Source: Ilyobacter_A sp963675185
GTDB lineage: Bacteria > Fusobacteriota > Fusobacteriia > Fusobacteriales > Fusobacteriaceae
Reading direction: 5' to 3'
Length of the DNA stretch: 64,000 bases
Assembly (NCBI GenBank): GCA_963675185.2
Contig: CAXXOH010000002.1
Location: 558,001 to 622,000 of the forward strand
The notes below the pieces were generated by a model, which did not search any database, had not been told where the DNA came from, and worked only from the letters and a program-made list of their open reading frames with translations. Below are positions 1 through 8,395 of this stretch, in pieces. A program made the translations under genes and the position numbers. Position 1 is the first letter of the stretch. The number at the start of each line of letters is the position of its first letter.

Positions 1-680
1 ACTGATGCTGCTAGCCCGGCGTCCACACCTTTTACCCTGAAAACGTCCTCAAAATCTTCTATTTTCCCGGCACCACCAGAAGCTATTATAGGTATAGAAA
101 CCACCTTAGAAAATGCCTCTAGCATTTCCAAATCAAACCCTTCCTTCACCCCATCTGTGTCCATACTGTTTACAACCAATTCGCCCGCACCCAGTTCCTG
201 ACCACGTTTAGCCCATTCCAAGGCATCCATTCCGGTATTTTTCCTTCCGCCGTTTATAAACACTCTAAACTGGCCGTCTACCCTTTTTACATCTATAGAT
301 AGTACTACGCACTGGTCACCGAATTTTTCTGCGGCTTCTTTTATAAGCATCGGGTTGCTGACGGCTCCACTGTTTACGCTCACCTTGTCAGCACCGGCAT
401 TTAATACCCTGCTGAAATCTTCTATGGTATTGATTCCTCCGCCTACAGTAAGAGGTATAAACACCTCTTTGGCAAGTCTCTCTAATACGTCTGTGAAAAG
501 CTTTCTTTTTTCGTGCGAAGCTGTTATGTCATAGAATACCAGCTCGTCTGCACCAAGTGCATTATATTTTATTGCAAGATCCACCGGATCGCTTACGTCT
601 TTCAGATCTTGAAACTTTGTCCCCTTTACTACTCTTCCATCTTTTACGTCAAAACAAGGTATTATTCTTTTAGTTATCAT
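1..680 (-). CDS. hisF: Imidazole glycerol phosphate synthase subunit HisF (3' end cut by window)
   Basis: Translation of the minus strand from ATG at 680 begins MITKRIIPCFDVKDGRVVKG and continues about 226 codons to the window edge. It contains the HisF beta-alpha barrel signatures ADELVFYDI, LTVGGGI and IIASGGAG. HisF is the cyclase subunit that works with HisH: it uses ammonia from glutamine to turn PRFAR into imidazole glycerol phosphate and AICAR. The family is about 250 residues, so roughly 25 C-terminal residues lie outside. It starts 3 nt after the hisA stop, so it is translationally close-coupled at the downstream end of the visible his operon. Confidence 0.95.
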   Translation of the reverse strand, partial: MITKRIIPCFDVKDGRVVKGTKFQDLKDVSDPVDLAIKYNALGADELVFYDITASHEKRKLFTDVLERLAKEVFIPLTVGGGINTIEDFSRVLNAGADKVSVNSGAVSNPMLIKEAAEKFGDQCVVLSIDVKRVDGQFRVFINGGRKNTGMDALEWAKRGQELGAGELVVNSMDTDGVKEGFDLEMLEAFSKVVSIPIIASGGAGKIEDFEDVFRVKGVDAGLAAS

Positions 681-683
681 ATC

Positions 684-1400
684 TTACCCCTCCACAAGCT
701 TATTTATCTCCTCAAGATCAAGTGAACCTAGGTAAAGGGCCTTCCCGACTATAGCCCCGTATACATCCATCTTGTTGAGCTCCACTATATCCTCTACTCT
801 GCTCACTCCGCCGGAAGCTATTATATCTATTGCCACAAGCTCATTAAGCTTTTTATACACTTCAAGGTTTGCCCCTTGCATCATACCATCCCTGGCTATA
901 TCTGTGTATACAACTGTTTTAACTCCTATGCTTTCAAGATCCTTGCAGAAATCTATAGAGTCTACCTCAGTTTTCTCTATCCATCCCCTAGTTGCGACTT
1001 TACCTTCTTTGGCATCAACGGATACCGCTATCTTGTCTCCGTATTTTTCAACCATTCCAACAAGAAAGTCCCTGTTTTCAACTGCAACTGTACCAAGTAT
1101 AACTCTGTCCACACCTATGTCAAGCAGCCTTCTTATAGCCGCCTCGTCTCTTATACCTCCGCCTACCTGCACAGGGATATCAATTGCTTCCCTTATACTC
1201 TTTATAGCCTGAAGGTTTTTCCCCTCGCCGTCTTTTGCTCCGTCAAGGTCTACCACATGCAGAAACTTAGCCCCTTTAGAAAGCCATTTTTTAGCAGTTT
1301 CCTCAGGATTTTTAGAGAATACATCAACCTTGTCGAACTCTCCTTTAGTCAGCCTGACACAGGCACCGTCTTTCAAATCTATTGCTGGAAAAATTATCAT
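684..1400 (-). CDS. hisA: Phosphoribosylformimino-5-aminoimidazole carboxamide ribotide isomerase HisA
   Basis: 238 residues, full length for HisA, the cytosolic TIM-barrel isomerase converting ProFAR to PRFAR in histidine synthesis. The N-terminus MIIFPAIDLKDGACVRL and the half-barrel phosphate-binding motifs VGGGIRDE (first half) and IASGGVSRVED (second half) are diagnostic, as are the catalytic Asp in AIDLKDG and the Asp in VYTDIARDGM. Its start overlaps the stop of hisH by 4 nt, indicating translational coupling within the his operon. Confidence 0.96.
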   Translation of the reverse strand: MIIFPAIDLKDGACVRLTKGEFDKVDVFSKNPEETAKKWLSKGAKFLHVVDLDGAKDGEGKNLQAIKSIREAIDIPVQVGGGIRDEAAIRRLLDIGVDRVILGTVAVENRDFLVGMVEKYGDKIAVSVDAKEGKVATRGWIEKTEVDSIDFCKDLESIGVKTVVYTDIARDGMMQGANLEVYKKLNELVAIDIIASGGVSRVEDIVELNKMDVYGAIVGKALYLGSLDLEEINKLVEG

Positions 1401-2014
1401 TTCTTTATCAACTCCCCATAAGCTTTTAGTAAGTTTAATCCGACGTCACCACTTTTTTCAGGGTGGAACTGCATTCCGTATACGTTTCCGTTATTAACTA
1501 TAGCCGGTATTTTCACGTCATAGTCTACATATGCCACAACCTCGTCCCAGTTGGACTTTGCATAGAATGAGTGTACAAAGTACACATAGTCGTCTTCATT
1601 TATGTATTTCAATACCTCATTATTTTTGTTGAACTTAAGGTTGTTCCAACCCATGTGCGGCACCTTTAAGTCCTGTACCAGGTCCGATTTCATAGGGCAG
1701 ATCTCCCCTTTTATAAAGCCCAGCCCTTGGTATTCACCGTACTCATAACTTTTTTCGTATAAAAGCTGCATGCCAAGGCAGATACCTAGCAGGGGCTTGC
1801 CTGTCTTTATGAATTCTTTTATAGTAGGAATCAGCCCGCTGTTTTCCAATGAATTCATGGCATCTCTAAATGCTCCCACACCAGGAAGTATAAGAGCGTC
1901 AGCCTTCATTATTTCGTCCTTGTCAGAGCTTATCTTATTCTCTATTCCTATCTTGCTGAGTGCATTTTTAACTGAAAAAAGATTTCCTACACTGTAATCA
2001 ATAATAACTATCAT
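1397..2014 (-). CDS. hisH: Imidazole glycerol phosphate synthase glutaminase subunit HisH
   Basis: 205 residues, a class I glutamine amidotransferase. The nucleophile Cys is in PLLGICLGMQLL and the His-Glu pair in MQFHPEKS, so the full triad is present. It hydrolyses glutamine and channels ammonia to HisF, whose gene lies two positions downstream with hisA between. The start is directly adjacent to the end of hisB and its stop overlaps the hisA start by 4 nt. Confidence 0.96.
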   Translation of the reverse strand: MIVIIDYSVGNLFSVKNALSKIGIENKISSDKDEIMKADALILPGVGAFRDAMNSLENSGLIPTIKEFIKTGKPLLGICLGMQLLYEKSYEYGEYQGLGFIKGEICPMKSDLVQDLKVPHMGWNNLKFNKNNEVLKYINEDDYVYFVHSFYAKSNWDEVVAYVDYDVKIPAIVNNGNVYGMQFHPEKSGDVGLNLLKAYGELIKK

Positions 2015-2602
2015 CTATATTACCCCCTTTGTAGAAGGAATCTCTCCCTTTATCCTCTCATCTATAATAGTGGCCTCGTCAAAGGCTCTTGCAAATCCCT
2101 TGAATATGGCCTCAGCCACATGGTGGGCGTTTTCGCCGTGTATCTGCTTTATGTGTATATTTATGTCGGCACTTCTAGACAGGGCGAAGAAAAACTCTTT
2201 TACCAGCTCGCTGGCCATGCTGCCAAGCATCGGCGTCAAAAATTCCGCTTCGAAGTGCAGGTACGACCTACCACTGATATCGAGTGCCACTAAACACAGC
2301 GTCTCATCCATCGGGAGGTAAAAACTACCGTACCTCTTTATACCCTTCATGTCGCCCAAGCTCTCTTTTATTGCACTCCCAAGTACTATTCCTATGTCTT
2401 CTACAGTATGGTGGGCATCCACCTCCAGGTCCCCCTTGCACTTAACTGCCAGGTCAAACCTCCCGTGTCTAGTAAAAAGCTCTAGCATATGGTCTAAGAA
2501 CCCTACTCCGGTATCTATCTCAAATTTCCCGGTGCCGTCTATGTTAAAACTTAGCTCTATATCTGTTTCCCTAGTTTTTCTGTTTATAGCTGCGTTCCTC
2601 AT
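2015..2602 (-). CDS. hisB: Imidazoleglycerol-phosphate dehydratase HisB (monofunctional)
   Basis: About 195 residues from ATG 2602 (MRNAAINRKTRETDIEL), preceded by the Shine-Dalgarno GGAGGGGG about 5 nt upstream. An upstream in-frame ATG at 2617 would swallow that site and is less likely. The metal-binding motifs of the dehydratase are present: GFLDHMLELFTRHGRFDL, DAHHTVEDIGIVLG and HGENAHHVAEAIFKGFARA. There is no N-terminal phosphatase domain, so histidinol-phosphate phosphatase must be encoded elsewhere. It acts on imidazole glycerol phosphate, the product of HisHF. Confidence 0.95.
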   Translation of the reverse strand: MRNAAINRKTRETDIELSFNIDGTGKFEIDTGVGFLDHMLELFTRHGRFDLAVKCKGDLEVDAHHTVEDIGIVLGSAIKESLGDMKGIKRYGSFYLPMDETLCLVALDISGRSYLHFEAEFLTPMLGSMASELVKEFFFALSRSADINIHIKQIHGENAHHVAEAIFKGFARAFDEATIIDERIKGEIPSTKGVI

Positions 2603-2625
2603 ATTTTCCCCCTCCATACAGAGTC

Positions 2626-3915
2626 TTAGTCTTCAAACCTTATTTTTAAAGTGTTTGCATGGGCATCAAGTCCCTCATTTTCAGCTATGCAAACTATATC
2701 GTCTTTCGCCTGATTCAAAGCTTCCCTGCTGTAGTATATAAGCGACGACTTCTTCACAAAATCATCCAGAGAAAGCGGCGATGAAAACTTGGCGGTCCCG
2801 CTTGTAGGAAGCGTGTGGTTAGGTCCAGCGTAATAATCCCCTAGCGGTTCAGGAGAGTATTTCCCCATGAATATAGCCCCTGCATTTTTGACCTTGTTTA
2901 CTATTTCAAAAGGGTTCTCCACCATTAGCTCAAGGTGCTCCGGAGCTATAGTGTTTGATATAACCATGGCAGAATCTATATCGTTCACCAGAATTATTTT
3001 TCCGTAATTTTCTATCGATTCCCTTGCTATCTTATTCCTTGAAAGGAGACCAAGCTGCCTTTCCACCTCTTTCTGTACCTCATAAGCAAGTGGCTCGCTT
3101 GTGGTCACCAAGATAGAAGAAGCAAGTTTGTCATGTTCAGCCTGGGAAAGTAGATCTGCTGCAACATATCTAGGGTTTGCCGTCTCATCTGCAACAACCA
3201 GTATTTCGCTAGGTCCTGCAACCATGTCTATATCCACTTCTCCATACACCATTTTTTTTGCCATGGCAACATATATGTTTCCCGGCCCAACTATCTTATA
3301 CACGTTTGGCACGCTTTCCGTCCCGTAGCTTAGGGCAGCCACAGACTGTGCTCCACCTATCTTAAATATTTTGTCTACACCTGCTACCCTCGCCGCTGCA
3401 AGTATAACCGGGTTTATCTTACCATTTTTCATTGGAGGAGTCACCATTACTATCTCTTCTACGCCTGCTATTTTTGCAGGAACAGCGTTCATAAGAACTG
3501 TGGAAGGGTAAGCAGCAGTACCTCCAGGAACATATATCCCTACTTTCTCAATGGGCCTTATTATCTGACCCACCATGATACCGTCCTTGCTGCTGTCTAT
3601 AAATGAATTGTGTTTTTGCTTTTCGTGAAACTTCCTTATATTTTTTTCAGCTCTTATCAACGCCGACCTCAGGTCACCGTCTATGCCGTTGTAGGCATCC
3701 TCTATCTCCTCTTGGGTTACCTGAAGTTTATCCAGTTCCACTCCGTCAAATTTAGTCGTGTATTCTAAAAGGGCAGCATCTCCCCTTTTTTTCACGTTTT
3801 CCAGTATCTCTTTTACCAATTTATTGATGTCTTCATATTCAAATTGAGTCCTTGCGAAAGAATCATAAGCGAGTTCTTTTACGTTCTTTCCCCTTACGTC
3901 TAAGATGCTAATCAT
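2626..3915 (-). CDS. hisD: Histidinol dehydrogenase HisD
   Basis: 429 residues, the usual length. It carries out the last two NAD-dependent oxidations of histidinol to histidine using a zinc site. Recognisable motifs are PGGTAAYPSTVLMNAVPAKIAG, VGPGNIYVAMAKK, the signature block around ADLLSQAEHD, the catalytic segment APEHLEL, and GPNHTLPTSGTAKFSSPLS. It overlaps hisG by 8 nt at its start, consistent with coupled translation. Its stop is 23 nt before the hisB start. Confidence 0.97.
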   Translation of the reverse strand: MISILDVRGKNVKELAYDSFARTQFEYEDINKLVKEILENVKKRGDAALLEYTTKFDGVELDKLQVTQEEIEDAYNGIDGDLRSALIRAEKNIRKFHEKQKHNSFIDSSKDGIMVGQIIRPIEKVGIYVPGGTAAYPSTVLMNAVPAKIAGVEEIVMVTPPMKNGKINPVILAAARVAGVDKIFKIGGAQSVAALSYGTESVPNVYKIVGPGNIYVAMAKKMVYGEVDIDMVAGPSEILVVADETANPRYVAADLLSQAEHDKLASSILVTTSEPLAYEVQKEVERQLGLLSRNKIARESIENYGKIILVNDIDSAMVISNTIAPEHLELMVENPFEIVNKVKNAGAIFMGKYSPEPLGDYYAGPNHTLPTSGTAKFSSPLSLDDFVKKSSLIYYSREALNQAKDDIVCIAENEGLDAHANTLKIRFED

Positions 3916-4540
3916 TAGGCAACTCCTCTCTGACCTTGTTAATGATCTCGTTTATCCTTTTGTTTTTAAACTTAAAGCTCACCTTATTTACTATAAGCCT
4001 TGCACTTATGTCCCCTATCTCATTTATAACCTCCAGGTTGTTTTCAACCAGGGTCCTGCCGGTCTCCACTATGTCCAGGATGACATCCGAAAGCCCTACA
4101 AGAGGTCCCAGTTCTATAGAACCCTTTAGTTCTATTATGTCTATGTCCCTGTCTTGCTTCTCGTAGTACTTTCTGGCAACCTTTATATACTTTGTAGCCA
4201 CCACCAGTTTTTTATCCGGGTCGTCCTCATACCCCACAGGGGCTGCAATGGCAAACTTACATTTACCATATCTGAGGTCAAGCATCTCGTATACGTCGGC
4301 ATCTTTTTCCAAAAGAGTGTCCTTACCAACTATGCCTAAGTCTGCCACGCCCCTTTCAACGTATATAGGTACATCGCTTGGCTTCACAAGTATGTATTTT
4401 ACCTTATTTTCTTCACTCTCGAAAATAAGCTTTCTGTTGTCCTCTTCCATACTCTTGCACTCAAGACCAGTTTTTTTCAAAAGCTCGTAACCCTTTTCCC
4501 CGAGCCTCCCTTTTGCAAGCGCTACAATTATCTCTCTCAT
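3908..4540 (-). CDS. hisG: ATP phosphoribosyltransferase catalytic subunit HisG (short form)
   Basis: 210 residues: the short HisG class that lacks the C-terminal regulatory domain and depends on HisZ. It catalyses the first committed step, joining ATP and PRPP. Visible motifs include ALAKGRLGEKGYELL, VPIYVERGVADLGIVGKD and the PRPP-binding loop DVILDIVETGRTLVENNL. It overlaps hisZ by 4 nt (ATGA), which fits the obligate HisG-HisZ complex. Confidence 0.96.
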   Translation of the reverse strand: MREIIVALAKGRLGEKGYELLKKTGLECKSMEEDNRKLIFESEENKVKYILVKPSDVPIYVERGVADLGIVGKDTLLEKDADVYEMLDLRYGKCKFAIAAPVGYEDDPDKKLVVATKYIKVARKYYEKQDRDIDIIELKGSIELGPLVGLSDVILDIVETGRTLVENNLEVINEIGDISARLIVNKVSFKFKNKRINEIINKVREELPND

Positions 4541-5688
4541 AAGACCACCTTTTCCACAAGTTCGTTATTTTTAAATTCCAGTATCTTATTGTACTTTTCT
4601 TTTAGTTTAACAAGCTCTCCAGAAGATATAACCCTGTTAGTTTCCATCCTCACGATTTTATTCAACTTTCTGAATCCCTCGCTTATGTCAAATGCTTTTT
4701 TCCTGTCCTTTTTCTCATAAAACACCAAGTAGTCGATTTTGTGCTCCTCTATGTACACTATCCTCCTAAGTATCTCATCCATATCTATTGCAAACCCTAT
4801 AGCAGGTAGGTCCTTCCCGAAGTTTTTTGCCAGGTCGTCGTACCTCCCGCCTTTTAGCACTTCGCTGGAAATACCGTTTATATAGCCCTGAAAAATAGTC
4901 CCTGAATAATATTTTAGGTCGGTTATCATGGAAAGATCCAGGTTTACGTTTTTCAGGGAACCATAATCCTGCAGTATGTTGCAAAGCTCCTCCAACTCAA
5001 GTAAGGCCTCCCTGCTCTTTTCGTTGAAAACGTATTTTTTTGCCTTGTCCAGGATAGATTTAAAATCCCCGTAAAGGTTCGGTAGCTCCATTATTGCTTC
5101 AGATATTTTAGGCTCTAAATTTAGTTCTTCTAGCTTTTTTGACAAGTCGCAAAGGTTCTTTTGGTATATCATTTCAAGAAGCTGATTCTCATTTAGAGTC
5201 GTCAGGTTCGCCGCCTCTAAGATACCCTTTATATACTTTATATTGGATACGTCTATAAGGTATTCATCGTTTAAGATCTCCAGACTTTTCCCGGCTAGGT
5301 GGATTAGCTCTGCATCTGCTTCAAACCCGCTCTCGCCTATGTTTTCAAGCCCCAGCTGTTTTTTTTCCTGCGAATGATAGTTTATATCATCGGTTATTCT
5401 AAATACGTTGTCGTAATAGTATACCTTTTTAGAAAGGATTCCATTCACCTTTTCCTGGGCAAACCTCTTTGCTATGGGTACCGTCATATCCGGTCTTAAA
5501 GCAAAAAGTTTTCCGTTTAGCATTACCTTTAGGATACTCTCTTTCTCTATTATGTTTTTTTCAAATTGGTAGTTCTCATAGTCCTCCAAGGTGTTGAATT
5601 GTATCTTACCGTAGCCGAAGCTATCGTAAAGTTCACCCAACTCATAAATTATCTTTTCGTCCTGCTTTAAAGTTTTTAAATGCTTCAC
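4537..5688 (-). CDS. hisZ: ATP phosphoribosyltransferase regulatory subunit HisZ
   Basis: About 383 residues from a GTG at 5686-5688 (reads VKHLKTLKQDEK), chosen because GAGGGGAGG stands about 7 nt upstream. A longer in-frame start at 5724 lies inside the attenuator hairpin and is unlikely. HisZ is a catalytically dead class II histidyl-tRNA-synthetase paralogue. Motif 2-like ALRPDMTVPIAKRFAQE and the C-terminal YYSGTIFQGYI and GGRYDDLA are visible. It binds short HisG and mediates histidine feedback. It is the first structural gene after the leader peptide. Confidence 0.93.
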   Translation of the reverse strand: MKHLKTLKQDEKIIYELGELYDSFGYGKIQFNTLEDYENYQFEKNIIEKESILKVMLNGKLFALRPDMTVPIAKRFAQEKVNGILSKKVYYYDNVFRITDDINYHSQEKKQLGLENIGESGFEADAELIHLAGKSLEILNDEYLIDVSNIKYIKGILEAANLTTLNENQLLEMIYQKNLCDLSKKLEELNLEPKISEAIMELPNLYGDFKSILDKAKKYVFNEKSREALLELEELCNILQDYGSLKNVNLDLSMITDLKYYSGTIFQGYINGISSEVLKGGRYDDLAKNFGKDLPAIGFAIDMDEILRRIVYIEEHKIDYLVFYEKKDRKKAFDISEGFRKLNKIVRMETNRVISSGELVKLKEKYNKILEFKNNELVEKVVL

Positions 5689-5712
5689 AAAAATCCTCCC
5701 CTCATGGAAATT

Positions 5713-5754
5713 AAAAAAAGCCACCTAGCGGATTTTGTACCCACTAAATGGCTT
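5713..5754 (-). terminator. his attenuator (intrinsic terminator)
   Basis: On the minus strand AAGCCATTTAG (5744-5754) pairs with CTAGGTGGCTT (5719-5729), 11 bp including two G-U pairs. It is followed by a run of T (5713-5719) immediately before the hisZ Shine-Dalgarno. Its position between a His-rich leader peptide and the first structural gene matches classical transcription attenuation. Confidence 0.85.
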
Positions 5755-5819
5755 AATATTTTTATCTTCATAAACCATCATAGATACAACCCCTTTTTCA
5801 AAAGTTAATACAAAATGGG

Positions 5820-5853
5820 TTTGTAACTATGACTCACATAATACAAACCCTTA
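5820..5853 (-). promoter_or_regulatory. Candidate leader hairpin upstream of the his attenuator
   Basis: GGGTTTGTA begins at the leader-peptide stop (about 5851) and its partner TACAAACCC lies at about 5818-5826 on the minus strand, forming a 9-bp stem. This could be the pause or antiterminator partner in the his leader. The exact switching with the terminator arm was not folded and is inference. Confidence 0.5.
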
Positions 5854-5898
5854 TCTATGATGATGGTGATGCGCTCTTCTCGATAATGAAAATTTCAT
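5851..5898 (-). CDS. hisL: his operon leader peptide, HisL-like, with five tandem His codons
   Basis: A 15-codon minus-strand frame reads MKFSLSRRAHHHHHR then TAA. It starts at ATG 5896-5898 and is preceded by GAGGAGAG at good spacing. Five consecutive His codons (CAC/CAT) just before a hairpin series and an intrinsic terminator are the hallmark of ribosome-mediated attenuation of a histidine operon. When charged His-tRNA is scarce the ribosome would stall on the His run and let transcription proceed into hisZ. Confidence 0.9.
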   Translation of the reverse strand: MKFSLSRRAHHHHHR

Positions 5899-5931
5899 AA
5901 AAATACTCTCCTCAGCTTTTTACTTTCCAAT

Positions 5932-5960
5932 ACAATATCACAAAACCCCAATATTTTCAA
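5932..5960 (-). promoter_or_regulatory. his operon promoter
   Basis: On the minus strand TTGAAA (5955-5960) and TATTGT (5932-5937) are separated by exactly 17 nt. Transcription would begin near 5925, about 27 nt before the leader-peptide start. Confidence 0.7.
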
Positions 5961-6156
5961 GGTTTTTTTTGGTTGCATTAAAAAAACTTTACTTAAAAAT
6001 TAAGTGAAAAACGACCACCTCAAAGCTCTTATAATGAAAAACTGTGATTTATCTTATACTAATGCCGTCTACTATCCAAACAAATACAGCTTTAATAAAA
6101 AAAATTAATCAAACATTAATTTTGCTTGCTGTCCAAATTTATATAGCCTGGATGGT

Positions 6157-6510
6157 CTACATTGTTATTATTTCATACCCTTCACTTATGTACCTCTCCA
6201 TACTAGGGTGCCCCAAAAGTTCACCGCATATGGTAAGCCCCTCTTTTTGTGCCTCATCATATGTCCCTGTCTTTACAGAACAGGCGCGGCACACACAGTC
6301 TATAAGTCCGTACTCTTTAGCCTTTTTGTAAAACTTGCTGAACAAGTCATCCTCCTTGTCTATCCTGCTTATAAGACCGGTAGCGCTGCCCTCTATTATG
6401 ATTTTTACGTAGTACCCCTTTTCCTCCATCTCCAACGCATTTAAAAGGGCGAGTACGAAAGTCATCTCATCCCCGCTAAATACAAATATAGCAATTTTAT
6501 TAGTTTTCAT
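6157..6510 (-). CDS. DsrE/YchN-like small cytosolic protein
   Basis: About 117 residues from ATG 6508-6510 (MKTNKIAIFVFSGDEMTFV). A second ATG 6 nt upstream sits on the GGGGGAG ribosome site. The alternating hydrophobic strands, the AMALAL-like helix FVLALLNALEMEEKGYYVKIIIEG and the fold length fit the DsrE/DsrF/YchN sulfur-relay-like superfamily. Two cysteines (CVCRACSV) sit near the place where DsrE proteins carry their active Cys, so a persulfide or redox role is possible, but no partner genes are nearby. It appears monocistronic. Confidence 0.65.
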   Translation of the reverse strand: MKTNKIAIFVFSGDEMTFVLALLNALEMEEKGYYVKIIIEGSATGLISRIDKEDDLFSKFYKKAKEYGLIDCVCRACSVKTGTYDEAQKEGLTICGELLGHPSMERYISEGYEIITM

Positions 6511-6719
6511 ATGCATCTCCCCCTTCTACACTCTACATATTAGGCATATCACTGTTTTTTCCTACAAATTTGAAACTTTTATTTTAAAGTGAAACCCAAA
6601 ATTAAGGGGTTCTAAATCATAAAATATTCTTAGACAACGCTATAAAAATAGTGATATAATGGTAGTAAACTATTTTACATCCTATTAACTTATAAATAAA
6701 ACACATGCTGTTCACGGTA
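6511..6719. other. A+T-rich gap before a pseudogene
   Basis: About 210 bases with no convincing gene. It may hold the eroded 5' part of the SPL-like gene that follows, but no cysteine-cluster coding can be recognised. Confidence 0.4.
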
Positions 6720-7403
6720 AAAAAATTGACCATGATAAGCGCCGGCATAGTAAACGACTCACTTGTTTTCGATTCTATAACAAATGTAACTAAAGATCTT
6801 TTAAATTATAATTATAGGCAGAAATCATCACACATAAAATTTAAAAGTATAATATAACTAATGCAAGTCATTATTATGAAAACTTTTAATATAGCTAAAG
6901 TTAATTTTGAGCTAACATTTATATCGATGATTATACTTTAAAAATAGAAAAGACCTGGTGCTGGAGATAAGGATTAAAAGTCACAATATAAAAAACCTCT
7001 TGGAATTAAAACCTATTGAAAACCTTCTGGTATCCTTTACATTCAGCCCACAAGAGGTTATAGCCAGATACGAGCTGAAAACTTCTTCATTGGAATACAG
7101 GATAGAAGCCGCCAAGAAGCTGCAGGAAAAGTGGTACAGCCTTGGAATTAGGTTCGACCCGATAATAAATATAGGCATAAGGGGACTTCGTTACAATAAG
7201 GGGCTGCGCAAAAGGGTGCTAGCAGAGAGAAAAACCGCTCTTTTTTCAATGAACTTGTGATAGGTATAGATGGTAAGGAGAGGTATTTTAAAAAAATAAG
7301 GATAGATATTTACAGGGAAATGGCAGAAAAGATAAATCTGTATGGCGATTTCGATGTCTATCTTGGCATGGAGCCAAAATACGTGTGGGATGAGATATTT
7401 TGA
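6720..7403 (+). pseudogene. Decayed spore-photoproduct-lyase-like radical SAM gene
   Basis: Three fragments in different frames match successive parts of the SPL-like family. The first is AGIVNDSLVFDSIT near 6740-6790. The second is LEIRIKSHNIKNLLEL through LGIRFDPIINIGIRG (6961-7180). The third, after a frameshift near 7250, is DGKERYFKKIRIDIYREM and VYLGMEPKYVWDEIF, ending in TGA at 7401-7403. The N-terminal radical-SAM cysteines cannot be found, and about 120 nt of unrelated sequence separates the first two fragments. The family repairs UV spore photoproduct or acts on related substrates; this copy is dead. Family assignment rests on pattern recognition only. Confidence 0.65.
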
Positions 7404-7420
7404 AAATCAAGGAGGCAAAA

Positions 7421-8377
7421 ATGTTTTACCTTTTAATAGGCGACAAGAGCAGGGAGTTGGAGTATGCAAAAATTGTTGACGGAATAAAAAAAGATAACCC
7501 AGGCATAAACGAAAGGTATTTCGATGCCGCACAAAAAGAAGAGGAAGGCTTTATTCAGGCCATATCTATAAATTCAATGTTCGCCTCAAGAGAACTGGTG
7601 GTGCTTAAAAGAGCCGAAAACATAGGGAAATTCTGGAACTTCTTGAAGATACTGAAAAACTTCAATATAAACAACAAAGTAGTGGTTATAGATTATCTCT
7701 GCGAAAAAGGAAGTTTCGCAAAAAAATCCATGGACGAGGCAAAAAGCATGTTCAAGGTGGTGGAGTCCTACGAAGAAAAAAACCACTCCCATCTCCTGCC
7801 GTACCTCCAGGAGGAGCTCGGCATAGACAAAAAAACTGCCTTCCTGCTTATTGAGATGGTGGGTAGAGACGGCAACAGGGTAAAAAACGAGGTAGAAAAA
7901 CTGAAGCTTTTCTTGGGAGACGAGCCCTTCGATATGGAAAGGGCAAAAAAAATCGTGTCCGTAAGCAAAGAGTACAGCATCTTCGATCTTATACAGGAGC
8001 TGCTTGGCGGCGAAAAGGAAAACCTTCTGGCCCACCTGCAAAAGGAAAAAGACTATATGCTCTTTCTCTATCTAATGGCCACGGAGCTGGAGACGATCCT
8101 AAAGTTGAAACTTCTGGTAAACTCAAGGGAGCTCACCCAGCTTTCTAACTATACCAGCTTTAAAAACAAAGAATTTGATAAAATAAAAGAATATTTTTAT
8201 AGCGGCAAGGGGGCCCCGCACCCCTACGTTTTGTTTTTGAAGTTCAAAAACTTAAGCCGATTCTCGATTTCTTTTCTGAAAAGCAACCTGGAGAAAATAT
8301 TGGGTATAGAGTCTAAGGTCAAGATGGGCTTGGCTGTAGAAGACACCTTGGTTGAGTCGTACGTGCTTTCTTTTTAA
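7421..8377 (+). CDS. holA: DNA polymerase III delta subunit HolA
   Basis: 318 residues from ATG 7421 (MFYLLIGDKSRELEYAKIV), with AAGGAGG 6 nt upstream. A TTG start at 7400 would overlap the pseudogene stop. Family hallmarks include the N-terminal AAA-like strand YLLIGDK and the hydrophobic segment ELVVLKRAENI. Later come YLQEELGIDKKTAFLLIEMVGRDGNRVKNEVEKL and the C-terminal collar-domain helices. Delta opens the sliding clamp as part of the clamp loader. Length matches the family (320-340). Confidence 0.85.
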   Translation: MFYLLIGDKSRELEYAKIVDGIKKDNPGINERYFDAAQKEEEGFIQAISINSMFASRELVVLKRAENIGKFWNFLKILKNFNINNKVVVIDYLCEKGSFAKKSMDEAKSMFKVVESYEEKNHSHLLPYLQEELGIDKKTAFLLIEMVGRDGNRVKNEVEKLKLFLGDEPFDMERAKKIVSVSKEYSIFDLIQELLGGEKENLLAHLQKEKDYMLFLYLMATELETILKLKLLVNSRELTQLSNYTSFKNKEFDKIKEYFYSGKGAPHPYVLFLKFKNLSRFSISFLKSNLEKILGIESKVKMGLAVEDTLVESYVLSF

Positions 8378-8395
8378 ATTTTAAGGAGTTGTGCC

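Noticed and set aside
772..1421. Plus-strand open frames opposite hisA and hisH
   Set aside because: They run antisense to clear his genes, lack ribosome sites and have shadow-type composition.
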